Positions 61,561-64,000 of a stretch of 64,000 nt of DNA are shown in pieces. The stretch lies in NCBI RefSeq assembly GCF_014873875.1, contig NZ_JADBEM010000001.1, positions 9,362,001 to 9,426,000 on the forward strand. Direction: 5' to 3'. How positions within the stretch are numbered: position 1 is the stretch's first letter; each line of letters opens with the position of its first letter. The notes beneath the pieces are model-generated. The model was given only the letters and a program-made list of their open reading frames with translations. It was not told where the DNA came from and made no database searches. The DNA is from Actinopolymorpha pittospori. GTDB lineage: Bacteria > Actinomycetota > Actinomycetes > Propionibacteriales > Actinopolymorphaceae. Both the position numbers and the translations under genes were made by a program.

Positions 61561-61822
61561 GGGTTCCCCGTCCCGCAGGTTCCAGATTCTGGCCCCAGCG
61601 CCTCGAACTCGGACGGAACGCCCGCGCTCGGGCGGAGAGACCTTGGGTTTGTCCGTACCTCCCACTCTGCCGCGGCCTGGCCAACGTCGCCCAGCCGAAC
61701 GACCGGCTCGACCGACTTCGACCGGACGGGTCCCGTTGTCCGGCGGCGGCCGGCTCGAAACCATCGGCTAGGTTTCGTGTCGGTCTACTGCTGTGACACA
61801 TGAAGCGAGAGGAATGGGCCCG

Positions 61823-62713
61823 GTGGGCGAGCGGGACGTGTTGACCGATCGGTTCGAGCGGGAACGTCCGCGTCTGGGCGCGGTGGCCTACCGGATGCTC
61901 GGCTCGTCCGGTGAGGCCGAGGATGCCGTACAGGAAACCTGGATCCGCCTCAACCGCACCGACGTCAGCGGCGTGGACAACCTCAGCGGATGGCTGACCA
62001 CCGTGATCGCACGGGTCTGCCTGAACACGCTCCGCACCCGCGAACACCGCCGCGAGGACCCCCTTGAGGTGGACGACGGCCCCGAGCCGGTCCTCGGCCA
62101 CCGGGACGCCATCGACGACCCCGAACAGCACGCGCTGCTGGCCGACTCGGTCGGCGTCGCCCTCCTCGTGGTGCTCGACACCCTCGCGCCGGCCGAGCGG
62201 CTCGCCTTCGTCCTCCACGACATGTTCAGCGTGCCGTTCGAAGAGATCGCCACGATGCTGGAACGCACCCCGGCCTCGGTCAGGCAACTCGCCAGCCGCG
62301 CCCGCCGCCGCGTTCGTGGGGAGGCAGTAGCCCCCCACCCCGACCTCCCACGCCAACGCCAGGTCGTCGACGCCTTCCTGACCGCCTCCCGCAGCGGCAA
62401 CTTCGACGCGCTCGTCGCCCTGCTCGACCCTGACGTCGTGCTCCGAGCCGACCGAGCAGCCGGACCCACCCCCGAACCCATCGTGATCCACGGTGCCCGC
62501 TTCGTGGCCAAGGGCGCGGGCGCCGCCGCGGAACGGGCCCGGCTCAGCGAGCCCGCGCTGGTGAACGGAGGGGTCGGACTCGTCATGGCCCGCGACGGCC
62601 GGCTGTTCCTGGTACTCAACTTCACCGTCACCGAAGGCAGGATCACCGAGATCGACGTCATCGCGGACCCGGAGCGCCTCCGCCAGCTCGATCTGGCCGT
62701 TCTCGATCAGTGA
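61823..62713 (+). CDS. ECF sigma factor with SnoaL-like C-terminal domain
   Basis: 296 residues from GTG 61823, which has AGAGGA about eight bases upstream; ATG 61814 and GTG 61793 are in frame. Region 2 is RLGAVAYRMLGSSGEAEDAV followed by QETWIRLNR; region 4 is LAPAERLAFVLHDMFSVPFE and MLERTPASVRQLASRARRRV. The C-terminal SnoaL-like domain follows (VVDAFLTASRSGNFDALVAL). The WLPEP and NPDKL ECF41 marks are absent, so it belongs to a different SnoaL-tailed ECF group. Its target is unknown; the P1 peptidase gene follows by 46 bases. Confidence 0.9.
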   Translation: MGERDVLTDRFERERPRLGAVAYRMLGSSGEAEDAVQETWIRLNRTDVSGVDNLSGWLTTVIARVCLNTLRTREHRREDPLEVDDGPEPVLGHRDAIDDPEQHALLADSVGVALLVVLDTLAPAERLAFVLHDMFSVPFEEIATMLERTPASVRQLASRARRRVRGEAVAPHPDLPRQRQVVDAFLTASRSGNFDALVALLDPDVVLRADRAAGPTPEPIVIHGARFVAKGAGAAAERARLSEPALVNGGVGLVMARDGRLFLVLNFTVTEGRITEIDVIADPERLRQLDLAVLDQ

Positions 62714-62759
62714 CGCGGGACGCACGGCGGGCGGACGACGGATGGTGTGAGGAGTACGC

Positions 62760-63809
62760 GTGACTGACCAACGGGCGCGGGCCCGGGACCTCGGCATCAC
62801 CCCAGGCCACCTGACCCCGGGGCCACGCAACGCCATCGTCGACGTGGCCGGCGTGCGCGTCGGACACACCTCGATCGTGCGGGGCAAGGACCTTCGGACC
62901 GGCGTGACCGCGATCGTCCCCGACGCGGTCGACCGGGCGGGTGGTCGGCTGCCGGCCAGCCTGTACGTCGGGAACGGCTACGGCAAGCTCGTCGGCGCGA
63001 CCCAGTTGGTGGAACTCGGCGCCCTCGAGACCCCGATCCTGCTGACCGGCACCCTGTCGGCGTTCCGGGTGGCCGACGCGTTGGTCAGCTACCTGCTCGA
63101 CCTTCCCGGCAACGAGGAGTTGACGTCGGTCAACCCGGTGGTCGGCGAGACCAACGACGGCTTCCTGTCCGACATCCGCCGACGGCCGATCACGCGGGAG
63201 CACGTCCTCGACGCGCTGACCTCCGCCGACGCCCACACGGTGGCCGAGGGCTGCGTCGGAGCGGGTACCGGCACGGCCGCGCTGGGGTTCAAGGGCGGCA
63301 TCGGTACGTCGTCGCGCGTGGTGGAGGTGGCCGACGTCGGCGCGGTCACGGTCGGCGTCCTCGTCCAGTCCAACTTCGGCGGGACGTTGACGGTGTGCGG
63401 TGTGCCGATCCCCCGGGACGCCGCACTGGGATTCGTGGACGCCCAGCCGCCGGAGCGGGGCAACTCCTGCATGATCGTGGTCGCGCTCGACGCCGGTCTG
63501 GACTCCCGGCAACTCGGCCGGGTGGCGCGCCGGGCGGTGTTCGGGATGGGCCGCACCGGTTCGGACTTCGCCGGTGGCAGCGGGGACTACGCGATCGCCG
63601 TGTCGGTCGCCGAACCCGCCACGGTCACCGACCATGCGCTGAACCCGATCTTCTCTGCGGTGCTGGAGGCCGTCGAGGAGGCGGTGTTGAACTCGCTGTT
63701 CACGGCCACCACGACGGTGGGCTACCGCGGCCACACCAGGTACGCCGTCCCACTGGACCACGTCGTCGAGCGGTGCCGCCTCGCCGGAGTGCTCCCGGCC
63801 GGCAGGTAG
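62760..63809 (+). CDS. P1-family peptidase (DmpA / L-aminopeptidase-D-esterase)
   Basis: 349 residues from GTG 62760, with GAGGAG upstream. DmpA-type autoprocessing site Gly-Asn-Ser in ERGNSCMIVVALDAGLDSRQ, with Ser the N-terminal nucleophile of the beta chain. IVDVAGVRVGHTSIV, VNPVVGETNDGFLSDI and GAGTGTAALGFKGGIGTSSR are family signatures. It is made as a precursor and self-cleaves to alpha and beta chains; it hydrolyses N-terminal residues of small peptides or amides. It probably lies in one transcript with the ECF sigma gene. Confidence 0.92.
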   Translation: MTDQRARARDLGITPGHLTPGPRNAIVDVAGVRVGHTSIVRGKDLRTGVTAIVPDAVDRAGGRLPASLYVGNGYGKLVGATQLVELGALETPILLTGTLSAFRVADALVSYLLDLPGNEELTSVNPVVGETNDGFLSDIRRRPITREHVLDALTSADAHTVAEGCVGAGTGTAALGFKGGIGTSSRVVEVADVGAVTVGVLVQSNFGGTLTVCGVPIPRDAALGFVDAQPPERGNSCMIVVALDAGLDSRQLGRVARRAVFGMGRTGSDFAGGSGDYAIAVSVAEPATVTDHALNPIFSAVLEAVEEAVLNSLFTATTTVGYRGHTRYAVPLDHVVERCRLAGVLPAGR

Positions 63810-63810
63810 G

Positions 63811-63828
63811 GCGTCAGCCCGCTGACGC
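63811..63828. terminator. Hairpin between convergent genes
   Basis: GCGTCAGC-CC-GCTGACGC is a perfect 8-bp stem immediately after the P1 peptidase stop. It overlaps the stop codon and last codons of the convergent amidohydrolase gene, and suits bidirectional termination. Confidence 0.6.
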
Positions 63829-64000
63829 GCGTGGAGCGCCCGGTCCCGGGAGGAACCGCCCGCCGCGCGCGTCACCGGGCTTGCCCTCGGCGGCGACCAC
63901 CTCGCCGCGAAGGTAGCTGTGGACGACGCGGCCGGTGATCTCACGCCCGTCGTAGGGCGTCCATCCGGCCTTGGAGATCACCGCCTCGTTCCGGAGCGTG
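63814..64000 (-). CDS. Amidohydrolase (dihydroorotase/allantoinase-like), C-terminal end only
   Basis: The last 61 residues are visible: ISKAGWTPYDGREITGRVVH, then SYLRGEVVAAEGKPGDARGG, ending PGAPRASAG. This C-terminal pattern (AGWTPYDG, strand with G-x-V, then RG-x-VV) is typical of the cyclic amidohydrolase family (dihydroorotase, allantoinase, dihydropyrimidinase). The metal-binding barrel lies outside the window, so subfamily and substrate cannot be told. It ends 5 bases from the P1 peptidase stop. Confidence 0.75.
   Translation of the reverse strand, partial: TLRNEAVISKAGWTPYDGREITGRVVHSYLRGEVVAAEGKPGDARGGRFLPGPGAPRASAG

Noticed and set aside
61127..62887. Minus-strand frame of 586 codons
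   Set aside because: Overlaps ppgK and the sigma-factor gene, both firmly identified; it shows only fragments of shadow sequence.

Overview
The window is GC-rich throughout, with Streptomyces-like codon use. It carries an ECF41 (SigJ-type) sigma factor, a SARP/AfsR-type regulator, a polyphosphate glucokinase and a pSAM2-like integrated element beside a tRNA gene. These point to a chromosomal region of a high-GC actinobacterium. A Propionibacteriales-type genus such as Kribbella or Actinopolymorpha is my guess, not a demonstrated assignment.

Layout. 1-7.8 kb: the 5' part of a phytanoyl-CoA dioxygenase gene, an IS1096/pRiA4b-ORF3-like gene, and a three-gene operon (ABC ATPase, ABC permease with an outer-face domain, secreted beta-propeller/phosphoesterase). 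7.8-20 kb: a decayed accessory zone with a truncated monooxygenase, a GNAT remnant, a frameshifted ATP-dependent DNA ligase, an IS110 element with a structured leader, a truncated tyrosine recombinase, two inverted partial copies of an unknown gene, and a frameshifted coiled-coil gene. Set within it are intact genes for a methyltransferase, a dienelactone hydrolase and an ECF41 sigma factor with its SDR partner. 20-25.8 kb: a RibD/DHFR-like reductase, a frameshifted esterase divergent from a TetR gene, a lower-GC phosphotransferase gene and a GT2 glycosyltransferase.

25.8-32.6 kb: a small integrated element of the AICE (actinomycete integrative and conjugative element) type. It has Rep, Xis and Int genes, abuts an intact tRNA-Arg(CCU), and is bounded by 52-bp direct repeats of the tRNA 3' end. 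It encodes no recognisable transfer protein. Outside its left repeat lies a deleted second copy of the same integrase, which suggests tandem accretion at one attachment site. 32.8-40 kb: a methyltransferase, an RpiR regulator with a secreted DUF6528-like protein, a HAD hydrolase, an IS200/IS605 element (TnpA plus TnpB) with a probable omega RNA, and a FAD-dependent oxidoreductase.

40-64 kb is mostly ordinary chromosome: secreted alpha/beta hydrolase, GH76 glycosidase, metallophosphatase, PP2C phosphatase, peptidase E, zinc alcohol dehydrogenase, alpha/beta hydrolase, peptide-type binding lipoprotein, a heterodimeric ABC exporter, a VOC protein divergent from an ArsR-type regulator across a palindrome, a SARP regulator facing a hydrolase gene across a direct-repeat array, ppgK, a second SnoaL-tailed ECF sigma factor, a P1-family peptidase and the 3' end of an amidohydrolase gene. 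Two broken genes at 42.4-44.0 kb resemble aminoglycoside-modifying enzymes.

Many frames are broken by single-base shifts, several in short homopolymers. Read errors and real decay cannot be told apart from the sequence alone. The features most worth a second look are the IS110 leader, the structured non-coding segment of the integrated element, the tandem attachment-site history and the ABC/phosphoesterase operon.
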